From Methylocystis heyeri (GTDB taxonomy: Bacteria > Pseudomonadota > Alphaproteobacteria > Rhizobiales > Beijerinckiaceae), in contig NZ_CP046052.1 of the NCBI RefSeq assembly GCF_004802635.2, forward strand, positions 1,984,001 through 2,048,000: a stretch of 64,000 nt of DNA. The letters are read 5' to 3'. Position numbers and translations under genes: made by a program. Shown piece by piece: positions 8,363 through 16,868 of the stretch; positions within the stretch are counted from its first letter, which is position 1, and each line of letters opens with the position of its first letter. The notes beneath the pieces are model-generated. The model made no database searches. It saw only the letters and a list, made by a program, of their open reading frames with translations, and was not told where the DNA came from.

Positions 8363-8800
8363 ATGCGCAACCTCATCGTCGCGGAGGCGCGGTCGTGGAT
8401 CGGCACGCCCTATCACAATTGCGCCGACATAAAAGGCGTGGGCGTGGATTGCGGCATGCTGCTCGTGCGCGTCTTCGTCGATCTTCAACTGGTCGCGCCC
8501 TTCGATCCCCGTCCCTACACCCACGACTGGCACTTGCACCGCGGCGAAGAGCGTTATCTCCAATCTCTGCTCGCCCACGCAAGGCGCATCGACAGCCCGC
8601 TGCCCGGCGACGTCATGCTGTTCCGCGTCGGGCGCTGCTACTCGCATGGCGGAATCGTCGCGCAGAGCGATCCGCTGACCATCATCCACGCCTCCTTTCC
8701 AGCCAAAATCGTGCTGGAGGAAGCAGTCATGCGGAACGCGCAGATGCGCGAGCGCGCCGCCGAAGCGATCTTCGCCAGCATCATCGGGAAAAACGCATGA
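8363..8800 (+). CDS. NlpC/P60-family phage tail peptidase
   Basis: A 145-residue cysteine peptidase of the NlpC/P60 type (GTA gp14-like), expected to cut peptide cross-links of peptidoglycan during DNA entry. The catalytic cysteine is in GVDCGML (about residue 30) and the histidine in SHGGI (about residue 94), with a further IIHAS motif. The N-terminus VAEARSWIGTPYHNCADIKG is typical of the group. Its stop overlaps the next start as ATGA, so the two tail-tip genes are translationally coupled. An AGGCCCCCA stretch before the ATG is a poor ribosome-binding site. Confidence 0.88.
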   Translation: MRNLIVAEARSWIGTPYHNCADIKGVGVDCGMLLVRVFVDLQLVAPFDPRPYTHDWHLHRGEERYLQSLLAHARRIDSPLPGDVMLFRVGRCYSHGGIVAQSDPLTIIHASFPAKIVLEEAVMRNAQMRERAAEAIFASIIGKNA

Positions 8801-11055
8801 GCTTTCTTGCCGCAAAAAAAGCCTCGCCTCAAAGTGCGATGATCTGGCCTACCTATACCGGGCTGCAACTTCAGACTTCGGCCAACGCCATGCCTATTCC
8901 GCTGATGTGGGGCATGACGAAGCTGGCCGTGAACATCATCTTCTATGAAAATTTCCAGGCCCATCCGGTCTACACGCCACAGCAGCAGACCGGTAAAGGC
9001 GGCGGCAAGGGAGCCGGCGGCGTCGGCTGGCAGCTCAGCGGCTGGACCTATACCGCCGATCTCATGATGGTCTTGTGCGAAGGACCCATCTCCGGGATAG
9101 GCCAGGTCTGGCAGGGCCAGGCAATATATGGTTCGGCGTCCTCTGTTTCTGGAGGCGCCTATGGCGGCGCATTGGGATCGGGAGGCTTTACTGTCACGAG
9201 CGGGTCTTCTGGGCTCGCCGCGCTCGGCCTTACCCTGTTCGAAGGCGCCTCGCCGCAGGCGACCTGGGGATATCTTTCGGCCAATTATTCCGACAAGGCG
9301 CTGGCCTATCCTGGCGCGGCCTATGTCTGCGCCGCCAATTTCGGTCTCGGCTCCAGCGCCAGCATAGGCTCGCTGAATTTCGAGGTTCAGGGGCCGCTTT
9401 TCGGCACCGGAGCCAATGGGCTGGACGCCGATCCGGCGCAGGTGATCGCCGATTTTCTGCTCAACCCGCAATATGGCGTCGGCTTTCCCGGCTCCAGCGT
9501 CGATGCGACGAGCCTGTTCGGACCCGGCGGAGACTCCTCGGTGCAGAGCTATTGCCGAGCCATGGGCCTGTGCTTCAGCCCGCTGCTCAACCAGATCGAA
9601 AGCGCATCCAGCGTGCTGTCGCGCTGGCTCCAGCTCCTCAGCGTCGCGGCCGTATGGTCCGGCGACAGGCTCCGTTTCATTCCATATTGCGACGAGACCG
9701 TGGCCGCCAACGGCGTCGAATATGTTCCCAACCTCTCGCCCGTGTACGCTCTGACCGAAGACGATTTGGTCTATGTGTGTGGCGAAGATCCCATCAAGGC
9801 CTCCAGGCTCGATCCATTCACCCTGCCGAACTTCCAATGGCTCGAAGCCTTTAACCGCACCGGCCTCACGCCCTCGACCACGGGAATTTTGGAGCCTCAG
9901 GGCGAACCCGAATATCAGGCGACTCCGATCGCAGCGCGCGATCAGTCGATGATCGAGCAATTCGGGCTGCGCGTCGGCTCCGCCATCACCGCGCATGAGT
10001 TCTGCGATCTCAATGCGGCTGCGGTCGCGGCGCAAACCATCCTGCAGAGGACCTGCTATGTCCGCGCAAGCTATAAATTTGCGCTGTCGTGGGAGTTCTG
10101 TCTTCTCGATCCGATGGACATTGTGGCGCTGACCGACGCCAATCTCGGGCTCTCGGGAGAATTGGCGCGCATCGTCGATATCGAAGAAGACGACAGCGGA
10201 ATGCTGACCATCACGGCTGAGGAGCTCACGATCGGCGTATCCATGCCGGCCTCCAACCCCATCGGCCCCTCCGGTGGCGGCTCGATCAACCGCGGCGTCT
10301 CTGCGGCTCCCGTGAATGCGCCTTTGATATTCGAACCACCGCCCGCCCTCACAGGCAACAACGCAGAAATCTGGTTGGGCGCTTCGGGTTCCGGAGCCGA
10401 TCCTAACTGGGGCGGCTGTACGGTTTGGGCCTCACTGGACGACGTGTCGTATCAGAAGATCGCGAGCATTGCGAACCCGCTGCGCCAGGGTTCGCTGACC
10501 GCCGCGCTGTCGTCCGCTTCCGGCTATGATACGGGCGACACTCTCGCAATCGATCTTTCGGAGAGCGGCGGAACGCTCACCACCGCAACCCGAGCGACGG
10601 CCGAGGCGGGCCAGACCCTGTGCCTCGTCGACGACGAATTGATCGCCTTCGCCAATGCGACGCCCACGGCGGCGCACAGATACGACCTCTCGGGACTGCC
10701 CCGCGGCATGTATGGTTCAGCCCCCGCAACACATGCCATCGGTGCGCCCTTCGCTCGCCTCGACGGCGCATTAGCGAGATATTCGCTGCCCGCCGATTTC
10801 ATCGGCAAGACAGTGTACCTGAAGTTCCAGAGCTTCAATATCTTCGGCGCGGGAACGCAGGACATTTCCACCTGCTCAACCTACGTCTGCCAGCCGAACG
10901 GAAACGGCCGCATCAGCCAGATCGTGCTCAACATCCAGCAGGGCGTAGCACAGGACTGGGGCTTAGTCAGCGCCGCCGCAACACAAAGCGACGAATGGGG
11001 AACGATCGGCAGTCCCTGTTATGTGGCCGCCGACCTCGGCGGTCTCAGCGCATAA
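8797..11055 (+). CDS. Phage tail tip / host specificity protein (GTA gp15 C-terminal-like)
   Basis: This 752-residue protein starts at the ATG inside the ATGA overlap (MSFLAAKKASPQ); an upstream in-frame extension over the peptidase gene is a shadow. It resembles the Phage-tail_3 part of GTA gp15 and lambda J-like tip proteins. Evidence is the N-terminal MIWPTYTGLQLQTSANAMPI with PIPLMWG, a Gly-rich stretch (GKGGGKGAGGVG), a segment with NPQYGVGFPG, and a C-terminal beta-rich region with VYLKFQSFNIFG. It lacks the TIM barrel, which sits in the 4237-6705 gene instead. It likely forms the tail tip needed for host recognition. Confidence 0.82.
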   Translation: MSFLAAKKASPQSAMIWPTYTGLQLQTSANAMPIPLMWGMTKLAVNIIFYENFQAHPVYTPQQQTGKGGGKGAGGVGWQLSGWTYTADLMMVLCEGPISGIGQVWQGQAIYGSASSVSGGAYGGALGSGGFTVTSGSSGLAALGLTLFEGASPQATWGYLSANYSDKALAYPGAAYVCAANFGLGSSASIGSLNFEVQGPLFGTGANGLDADPAQVIADFLLNPQYGVGFPGSSVDATSLFGPGGDSSVQSYCRAMGLCFSPLLNQIESASSVLSRWLQLLSVAAVWSGDRLRFIPYCDETVAANGVEYVPNLSPVYALTEDDLVYVCGEDPIKASRLDPFTLPNFQWLEAFNRTGLTPSTTGILEPQGEPEYQATPIAARDQSMIEQFGLRVGSAITAHEFCDLNAAAVAAQTILQRTCYVRASYKFALSWEFCLLDPMDIVALTDANLGLSGELARIVDIEEDDSGMLTITAEELTIGVSMPASNPIGPSGGGSINRGVSAAPVNAPLIFEPPPALTGNNAEIWLGASGSGADPNWGGCTVWASLDDVSYQKIASIANPLRQGSLTAALSSASGYDTGDTLAIDLSESGGTLTTATRATAEAGQTLCLVDDELIAFANATPTAAHRYDLSGLPRGMYGSAPATHAIGAPFARLDGALARYSLPADFIGKTVYLKFQSFNIFGAGTQDISTCSTYVCQPNGNGRISQIVLNIQQGVAQDWGLVSAAATQSDEWGTIGSPCYVAADLGGLSA

Positions 11056-11100
11056 GCGACGCCCTGGAGTTTTAACAGGTTGCACGCGCTCCGGGCGTGA

Positions 11101-11211
11101 TCGACCGAGCATGTTCTTGTCCAAAAACCGCGTCGCACTTTTTGGGAACATCTGCATCGACCGAGCATGTTCTTGTCCAAAAACCGCGTCGCACTTTTTG
11201 GGAACATGCTC
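11101..11211 (+). repeat. Tandem pair of a palindromic intergenic repeat
   Basis: Two identical 51-base copies (11101-11151 and 11157-11207) are arranged head to tail with a 5-base spacer. Each holds GAGCATGTTC...GAACATGCTC-type arms and inner TCCAAAAA/TTTTTGGGA arms, so RNA or DNA can fold into a long hairpin. The outer arm is complete only in copy 2 (11163-11172 with 11202-11211). Similar GAGCATGTTC elements are widespread between genes in Rhizobiales. It separates the tail-tip gene from the fibre gene and could end or attenuate transcription. Confidence 0.85.
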
Positions 11212-11235
11212 TAACCCATCAGGAAGACTCCCACC

Positions 11236-12078
11236 ATGAGCGTGAAAGTCCAGTTGCGGCGCGACAGCGCCGCGAATGTAGCCGCTTTTGTCGGCGCGCA
11301 GGGTGAATGCGTCGTCGACACCACCAACAACCGCATCGTCGTTCAGGACGGCGCGACCGCTGGCGGCTTCGCCGCGGCCAAACTATCGGAAGCTCAGACA
11401 GTCTCCCGACGCGCGATCGCCGATGCGGATGCTCTATTGCTCGCGAGCGACGCTATCGTGGCGATGACCTCCATCAGCACGACGCGCAATTTCGTTCTAC
11501 CGTCAGCCGCGGGCTATCCAGCGGGACGCGAACTCACCATCCAGGATGAATCCGGCGCAGTTTCTTCCTCGACTCAAATCATCGTAGCAGCGGCGGGTGG
11601 CGACACGATAGCCGGGGTCGCATCGATTGCGCTCGCCATGCCCTACGCCGCGTTGCGCCTGCGCAGCAATGGCGTCAACGGGTGGTTCCTCGCGTGCGGA
11701 CTTCCAGGTCTTCTCGCCCAGGGGTCGCATGGCGGCGCCGTCGCGGCCAACTGCCTTGAACAGCTTGTCACGCTCTCCGGCGCGACCACCACGCCGTCTC
11801 TGCAAATTCCGGCGAACTGCATCCTGCTCGCCGTTTCCAATCATGTCGTGACCGCAATTTCCGGCGCGACTTCCTATAGCTGCGGCACGACCGGCAATCC
11901 CACTCAATTCGGCTCCTCGCTCAGCGTGGCGGCCGGCTCCGGGAATGCCGGAATCATCGGTCCCGATCCGTACTATTCGGCGACGCCGATCGTCTACACG
12001 GCGGCGGGCGGCAGCTTCACCGGCGGTCAGCTTCGGATGACCGTCCATTATCTCGCGCCGAGCCCTGCAATCGCTTGA
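11236..12078 (+). CDS. Phage tail fibre-like protein with Mtd-type N-terminus
   Basis: This 280-residue protein has an N-terminus (VQLRRDSAANVAAFVG, then GECVVDTTNNRIVVQDG) that resembles the short beta-hairpin module at the start of many phage receptor-binding proteins and of the major tropism determinant. The rest is Ser/Thr/Ala/Gly-rich beta structure, as in fibre shafts. It follows the tail tip gene and precedes two further virion genes. An AGGAAG site lies before the ATG. Receptor binding is inferred from position and composition. Confidence 0.65.
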   Translation: MSVKVQLRRDSAANVAAFVGAQGECVVDTTNNRIVVQDGATAGGFAAAKLSEAQTVSRRAIADADALLLASDAIVAMTSISTTRNFVLPSAAGYPAGRELTIQDESGAVSSSTQIIVAAAGGDTIAGVASIALAMPYAALRLRSNGVNGWFLACGLPGLLAQGSHGGAVAANCLEQLVTLSGATTTPSLQIPANCILLAVSNHVVTAISGATSYSCGTTGNPTQFGSSLSVAAGSGNAGIIGPDPYYSATPIVYTAAGGSFTGGQLRMTVHYLAPSPAIA

Positions 12079-12108
12079 TGCGAGCCATCCCACCAACGGA
12101 GAAATCGA

Positions 12109-12477
12109 ATGACTGATCAGCTCAACATCAACGGCGTTGCGACTCCTGTCCTAGATCCCGGCGGATATGCGCCCGCCTACGCCGCATATTCTCCCACTCC
12201 TGCGTCTCTCTTCGTCGGACAGATCAAGATCGCGACGACCGGGGCCGCCGTTGCGCTGCCCTCGCAGGCTCTTCTCAACGGCGTCGTCGTCAAGGCGAAG
12301 ATCAGCAACGCCGGCAACGGCTTCGTCGGCGCCGCAGGCGTCACGACGACGGACGACGGCACCGGCGCCGGCTATCGCCTCCTGCCCGGCGAAGCCTGGT
12401 CCGGCGCGGTGCTCAACGCCTCTTCCATCTATGTCAACGGCACGGCCGGCGACGTCTACTACTACACGGGGAACTGA
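12109..12477 (+). CDS. Small phage structural protein, possibly fibre accessory
   Basis: A 122-residue protein lies between the fibre and the spike with a good GGAG ribosome-binding site. It is Ala/Gly/Thr-rich and beta-prone (LPSQALLNGVVVKAKISNAG, VYYYTGN at the end). It looks like a small virion surface or fibre-head domain. No family recognised. Confidence 0.5.
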   Translation: MTDQLNINGVATPVLDPGGYAPAYAAYSPTPASLFVGQIKIATTGAAVALPSQALLNGVVVKAKISNAGNGFVGAAGVTTTDDGTGAGYRLLPGEAWSGAVLNASSIYVNGTAGDVYYYTGN

Positions 12478-12482
12478 CGATA

Positions 12483-14393
12483 ATGACTGCACCCGCAATC
12501 CCTCCCGCCGCTCCCGCGACAGTGACCACAACGCTGGCGCCGAGCCTCAACCTCTCCGACGCTGCGACGAACCTCGCGCGCGCCCAGGCTGCGGTCAACG
12601 CCGGCGGCGATATCTATCTGCTCGGCTCCGGCGTCGCCTACCATTCTGCGCCGCTCGTCCTCGGCTCCAACACAAGGCTGCATATCGACCCGCGCCTGAC
12701 GATCCGGCAGGCGCCGGGGACCAACAAAAACGTCATCCAATCGGCCTGCTACACCAGAGCATGGAGCACGATCACCGGGATTACCTGGTCGTCGTCGACG
12801 CCGATGCTCGCCACCATCAATATCGGCGGCGGCTTCACCGCGGCGCACGGTGATTTCATTGTCGTATTCGGCCAGAAAGGCACGACGGACGGCGCTTTCA
12901 CCGGCAATTTCCGCGTCGTCGACGCGACCGATCCCGCAAACCCGGTGGTGATCCTGCGCCGCATGCCCGCGGCGGCCCCGACCGGGACCATCAAGGCCAA
13001 GCTCGGCGATCACGACCTCGGCATTTACGGCGGCACGATCGATTATGATCTCGCCAACAATAGTGGGCCATATGCGGCTTCGGCGGATCTGCACGCCATT
13101 GTTCTGTTCGGCGTCGCCAACTCCAACATGGATCACGTCCGCACCCGCAACTCGGGCAAATTCGGAACCTGCATCGCGGCGTCGAACTACTTCGTCGGCC
13201 GCGAGTTCGATCATAACGGCGCATCAGATGCGGTGAAGGTCTACGGCCCGACGTTCGACGCCTGGATCGAGGGCGTGCATTCAGACAACGGCGACGACGT
13301 GGTGTCGCTGCACACCGAAGAGTCGGCGACTTACGCGTCTTACGACATCTCCGGCGGCGACGTGCTCGGCTGCACGGTCAAAAACGTCAAATCCTATCGC
13401 GGCTACAGCGTCGCGCTCTATTCGACCGATCCGGCATGGTACACCGACGACAATATTTTCGACGGCGTGTCCTATCACCCGGCCAACGCGGCCGATTCGC
13501 CAAAAACGATGATCCGTCTGCTCGGGCCGAACAGCGGCGCCGCTTATAACGGATCGCTGCTTATACGCGACGTGCAAACTCATGATCGTTTCGCGGCTCA
13601 GGCTTTCCTCATCGACGATGCCGGCGGGACCAATAATTTCGACCTCATCACCGTCGAGGACTTATCGACCGACCGGAACGCTACGATCGGTCTGGATCAG
13701 GCCCCGGTCGTGATCCAGGGCCATACTGGATCGACCGTAAAGCTGCTGAATTTCCGCCGTTGCAGGTTCTACATGCCAGCGACGGCCGACTACGGCATTT
13801 ACGTCGGCGCCGGGCAGGTGTTCGGCGAGATCAGCTTCGACGACTGCTACATCACCTGCCCGTCTTCGAGCTACGGCACGCTGTTCTACAACACCACCAG
13901 CAGCATCGACAAAATCAACTTCAACAACAACAAAATGGATCAGGGCCGCGCCCTGGCCCGGTTCGTATCGACAATGGGGAATGTCCCGCAGATCGTGGTG
14001 AACAACAATTATGTCAACGCGAAAAGCGTGATCGAGTTCTATACCTCGGCGAAGGTTCATATGGCCGGAAATGATGTCGTCGGCATGAGCGGCGCCGGCC
14101 TCTATATCCTGGCCGGGAATGTTCACGTCACGGTTTCGAGCGGCGGTGGCAATATTTTCCCTGCCGGAAATCAGGTCTATTCCACGCAGGGAACCAGCGA
14201 CTTCACCTTCGTCGGGAACTGTGCGGATTTCTCGGTCGATCTGTCGGCGGCCTATGTGCTGCGCTCCGACAGCGTGTTCATCAAAAACACCAACGCCGCG
14301 CTCGGAACTCTCGGTTCCGCGGGGCTGGTTACGGGTCACGGAACGGCTTCCGGTTCGTGGATCGCGACCTGGAACACGTCGCTGAATTATTGA
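12483..14393 (+). CDS. Phage tail spike, parallel beta-helix protein
   Basis: This 636-residue protein begins with an alanine/proline-rich tether and then a pectate-lyase-like start (NLARAQAAVNAGGDIYLLGSG). About 450 residues follow with repeated short hydrophobic strands and N/D/G turns (FNNNKMDQGRAL, VVNNNYVNAKSVIEF), the signature of right-handed parallel beta-helix spikes that bind or cut capsule or LPS. It starts 5 bases after the previous stop and its own stop overlaps the next start (TGATG). Enzymatic activity cannot be judged from sequence alone. Confidence 0.75.
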   Translation: MTAPAIPPAAPATVTTTLAPSLNLSDAATNLARAQAAVNAGGDIYLLGSGVAYHSAPLVLGSNTRLHIDPRLTIRQAPGTNKNVIQSACYTRAWSTITGITWSSSTPMLATINIGGGFTAAHGDFIVVFGQKGTTDGAFTGNFRVVDATDPANPVVILRRMPAAAPTGTIKAKLGDHDLGIYGGTIDYDLANNSGPYAASADLHAIVLFGVANSNMDHVRTRNSGKFGTCIAASNYFVGREFDHNGASDAVKVYGPTFDAWIEGVHSDNGDDVVSLHTEESATYASYDISGGDVLGCTVKNVKSYRGYSVALYSTDPAWYTDDNIFDGVSYHPANAADSPKTMIRLLGPNSGAAYNGSLLIRDVQTHDRFAAQAFLIDDAGGTNNFDLITVEDLSTDRNATIGLDQAPVVIQGHTGSTVKLLNFRRCRFYMPATADYGIYVGAGQVFGEISFDDCYITCPSSSYGTLFYNTTSSIDKINFNNNKMDQGRALARFVSTMGNVPQIVVNNNYVNAKSVIEFYTSAKVHMAGNDVVGMSGAGLYILAGNVHVTVSSGGGNIFPAGNQVYSTQGTSDFTFVGNCADFSVDLSAAYVLRSDSVFIKNTNAALGTLGSAGLVTGHGTASGSWIATWNTSLNY

Positions 14394-14473
14394 TGTTTCG
14401 CGCCGCCATGGTTTTCGCCGTGGCGGCGATCCTGCCGCGCATCATCATCGAAGGGCCGGCGAGGCGATTATGA
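14393..14473 (+). CDS. 26-residue membrane peptide
   Basis: A 26-codon ORF starts in the TGATG overlap with the spike stop and ends in an ATGA overlap with the next small gene. It reads as one transmembrane helix (AAMVFAVAAILPRIIIEG) with a short basic end. The double overlap supports translation by coupling. The lysis cassette position suggests a holin-like or antiholin role, but this is inference. Confidence 0.45.
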   Translation: MFRAAMVFAVAAILPRIIIEGPARRL

Positions 14474-14604
14474 CCGAGCGCTTGTCTATAGCCGTGTCCT
14501 GTCTCGGCGCTGCGGCTTTCCTCGCGTCCATCCTCATCCTCGCATGGGCGATCGAGGACGAGCGCGAGCTACCGCCGATGCGACTCGAAGACAGATCGAC
14601 CTAG
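14470..14604 (+). CDS. Small single-TM phage protein, copy 1 (holin-like, probably truncated)
   Basis: A 44-residue protein starts in an ATGA overlap and has one transmembrane helix (SCLGAAAFLASILILAWA) followed by an acidic/proline stretch that ends RLEDRST. A diverged second copy of the same coding sequence lies at 16629, where the reading continues beyond this point. The present stop may therefore be the result of a recombination junction close to 14600. It sits where lysis genes are expected, so a holin subunit is a reasonable guess. Confidence 0.5.
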   Translation: MTERLSIAVSCLGAAAFLASILILAWAIEDERELPPMRLEDRST

Positions 14605-14689
14605 CGCAGACCGGGCGCCCAAATAATGCACTTTGCAAACCAAGGCAAAAAAGATGTCGGATCCCGACAAAAAGACCTGCAAAGCCACC

Positions 14690-15607
14690 TCAATGGTTGT
14701 ACGCGCCGACTATTTTTTCTATTGCTCGCTCGACCCTTCTGATGAGTCGATGGAGGGTAGGCAGAATGGGCTGAAACTGGAAAGGTTGGGACTCGCCGAA
14801 GCAGAGAATAAAAGTCGGTTGGAACTCTGTCTCCTTTGCGAAAGGGACAATCGCGCGTCTGGCAGCTCGGTTGCCGCCGAGTTGGATTATAAATATTTCC
14901 GGCTGAATAGGAACTATAAATGTTTCCTTGGTTCCGAAAATTCGGATACTAGAATCTATCTTATTGATGTCGCTGGCTGCAAGATGCGGAACCATTCCCA
15001 CCGGGATGATGATCTTATGCTTGTCGTTAACGTCAAGCCATTGAAGCTCCCAAAGTTCTTCGCATCCCCCAGGATAAGGCTCAAGCGCCTCTATCTCAGC
15101 GACAACATTTTCTCCGGCCAACTTTATCTGTCTACTTTCAAGCGTTCCTTTAAGTCGGTCATAGCTCTTGGCAATAGGGAAGTAGAGCCCATCTGGGTTG
15201 GTAACCAAATGTCCAATCATACTGAAAATCAAAAGATCCAAGGCCGATCTCATGTTATGGATCGCATCGCCTAGGATAAGGGAAATCTGTTCGGGGATGG
15301 GGCAATAGGTTTTGATGCTGATGGTGCGTGTTGCGGACTTTGGATCTTGTCTCGCAATCAATCGAAAGGGCTTTTGGGCCATGAAAGCCTCCATTTCCCT
15401 GTTAAGATCGTTGACGTGCTGCTTGGCGCGTTCAATCTTTAGTTTTGCGCCATAAGCGACGTCATCTGTCTTCGAGAGCAAGCTAGCACCATGAAAGATA
15501 TAGAAGTGTTCACCAATGAGGAGATCGAGCAGCGAATGATGGCTGGTATTCGTCGAGCCTTGCACATGCCTCCTACCCCGACAAAAATTATTATCGGGGC
15601 GTCGCAT
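14690..15607 (-). CDS. Orphan cargo protein with GDAIHN-RSALD motif
   Basis: This 305-codon ORF, transcribed against the phage genes, is visibly richer in A+T than its surroundings, a sign of transfer. It has a helical segment (AKLKIERAKQHVNDLNREME), then the motif ILGDAIHNMRSALDLLIF seen in many uncharacterised bacterial proteins, then mixed alpha/beta sequence. The true start is unclear. The first ~50 residues look unlike coding sequence of the family, and no good ribosome-binding site is seen at 15607, so a start nearer 15470 is possible. No function assigned. Confidence 0.6.
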   Translation of the reverse strand: MRRPDNNFCRGRRHVQGSTNTSHHSLLDLLIGEHFYIFHGASLLSKTDDVAYGAKLKIERAKQHVNDLNREMEAFMAQKPFRLIARQDPKSATRTISIKTYCPIPEQISLILGDAIHNMRSALDLLIFSMIGHLVTNPDGLYFPIAKSYDRLKGTLESRQIKLAGENVVAEIEALEPYPGGCEELWELQWLDVNDKHKIIIPVGMVPHLAASDINKIDSSIRIFGTKETFIVPIQPEIFIIQLGGNRAARRAIVPFAKETEFQPTFILCFGESQPFQFQPILPTLHRLIRRVERAIEKIVGAYNH

Positions 15608-15644
15608 CGCGCCAAGGCCCCCGCGAGGGGCTAAAGAGATTCGA

Positions 15645-16577
15645 TCACCTCAAGCCTAGCCGAAAAGCGAAGCTCCTTATAGCCTGCGCTTGTTTCGCTT
15701 GAGTTGAATTAGAACTTTGATAGGCAAGCCTCTCACCTGAAACTCCTTTAATGGCACGCTCAGCGCGTTCTGTGTCATCAACTCCGTGGCCAACGCGGTT
15801 CGAAAAGTGGGAAGGTTGATACGCCCCGCGCATACCGCGCTTGAAGATGCTGAAGAAGCCCTCAACGGTGTTCGTTGTAATCTTGCCACGAACATATTCG
15901 CCGTCACCAGGGTTCCCGTTCATGCGCAGAGAAGGCCTTACCCGGCTTCTTTTGGAACTGCACCTCACCCGTGTGCAGCGTCGAATCCAGAACGATATGC
16001 GCCCCTAGGGTTTTCTTGATCGTTGGGATCGTGAGATTGTCGACTTTGATAGAAATGGCGTGGCTTTGATAGAAACGGCGTGTCCGCCGCGCTCAACCAT
16101 CCTCAAGGCCTTTTGCCCGGTCGCAGCGCCGCGCTTCCCAACCCAGCCCTTGCCATTGGCGAAGACAGTTTCGGTTTGCCGATATAGGTTTCGTCGACTT
16201 CAACAGTCTTGTCCTTGCCGTCAAGCGGCTCCGGGTCGCGATCGACCATGGCCTCGCGATTTGTACGCCATGAACCATGTCGTGCGGTAGGAGCCGGGGC
16301 CGAGGTTGCGCATGAACTGATGCGCCGAAATGCCTTTCTTGCCGGACGCCATAAGGTGAAAACCTGCCGCTCACTTATGCTGCAGGACATGGCTCGACTC
16401 CATGACTCTTCTAACCGTCACCGTGAAATGCTCGCAGCAAGCGCGGCACACGCAGAGATCAGAGCGATGGCCTTTGCCTTCAGGACCCTTAGCCAGATCG
16501 ACGGTGCCGCAATGGCGCGCAAAATGCGCGCGGGCGGCGGTTTCGTCGGTGAAAATCCTGTCTGTCAGGTTCGTCAT
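15645..16577 (-). pseudogene. Decayed IS1595-family transposase
   Basis: Pieces of an IS1595/ISXO2-type DDE transposase are spread over three reading frames on the minus strand. The N-terminus is MTNLTDRIFTDETAARAHF at 16577, then a CVCRAC-type zinc motif and FTVTV, then TVEVDETYIG in the middle, and NTVEGFFSIFKRGMRG plus VDDTERAERAIKGVSGERL at the end. Frameshifts separate the parts and the GGKP-to-catalytic linker is scrambled, so no active enzyme can be made. I could not define the terminal inverted repeats with certainty. The right end appears to abut the second holin-like copy near 16620. Confidence 0.85.
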
Positions 16578-16628
16578 TGCCTTAACTATAACGATGAGAA
16601 CACTAGCGGAACATTGGTGTAATGTAAA

Positions 16629-16848
16629 GTGCGCAATGCCGCCGTGTCGTGCCTCGGCGCTGCGGCCTTCCTCGCGTCCGTCCTCATCCTCGCCTGGGCG
16701 ACCGAGCATGAGCCCGAGCCCCCGTCGGTGCGGCTCGATGATCTCCGCACCTGGCCGCCGGCCGCAGGCGCTCGAATCCTACGCCTCGCATCTCGCCGGA
16801 TTTCTCCTCTGCGCCGCACTGATCCTCGGCGCGATTTCTCTTACCTGA
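16629..16848 (+). pseudogene. Second, frameshifted copy of the holin-like gene
   Basis: From 16629 (GTG) the frame encodes AVSCLGAAAFLASVLILAWA, a close relative of the 14470 protein, and stays open into the endolysin frame without a stop. Near 16740-16780 the sensible frame seems to shift. In the +1 frame the sequence gives a second transmembrane helix (LAGFLLCAALILGAISLT) ending at 16848, just before the endolysin ribosome-binding site. An intact ancestor would be a ~73-residue two-helix protein, a holin-like design. A separate 36-residue ORF at 16738-16848 is also possible. The 5' end was lost at the IS1595 junction. Confidence 0.45.
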
Positions 16849-16868
16849 TCCAACCCAAGGAAATCGAA

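Noticed and set aside
8302-8796. N-terminal extension of the tail tip gene
   Set aside because: It lies over the NlpC/P60 gene in another frame; ATGA overlap gives a better start.
11101-11211. CRISPR array
   Set aside because: Only two copies with a 5-base gap and strong internal palindromes, no spacers, no cas genes.
14633-15274. 213-codon plus-strand frame within the AT-rich island
   Set aside because: Opposite strand of the more plausible GDAIHN protein; no ribosome-binding site.
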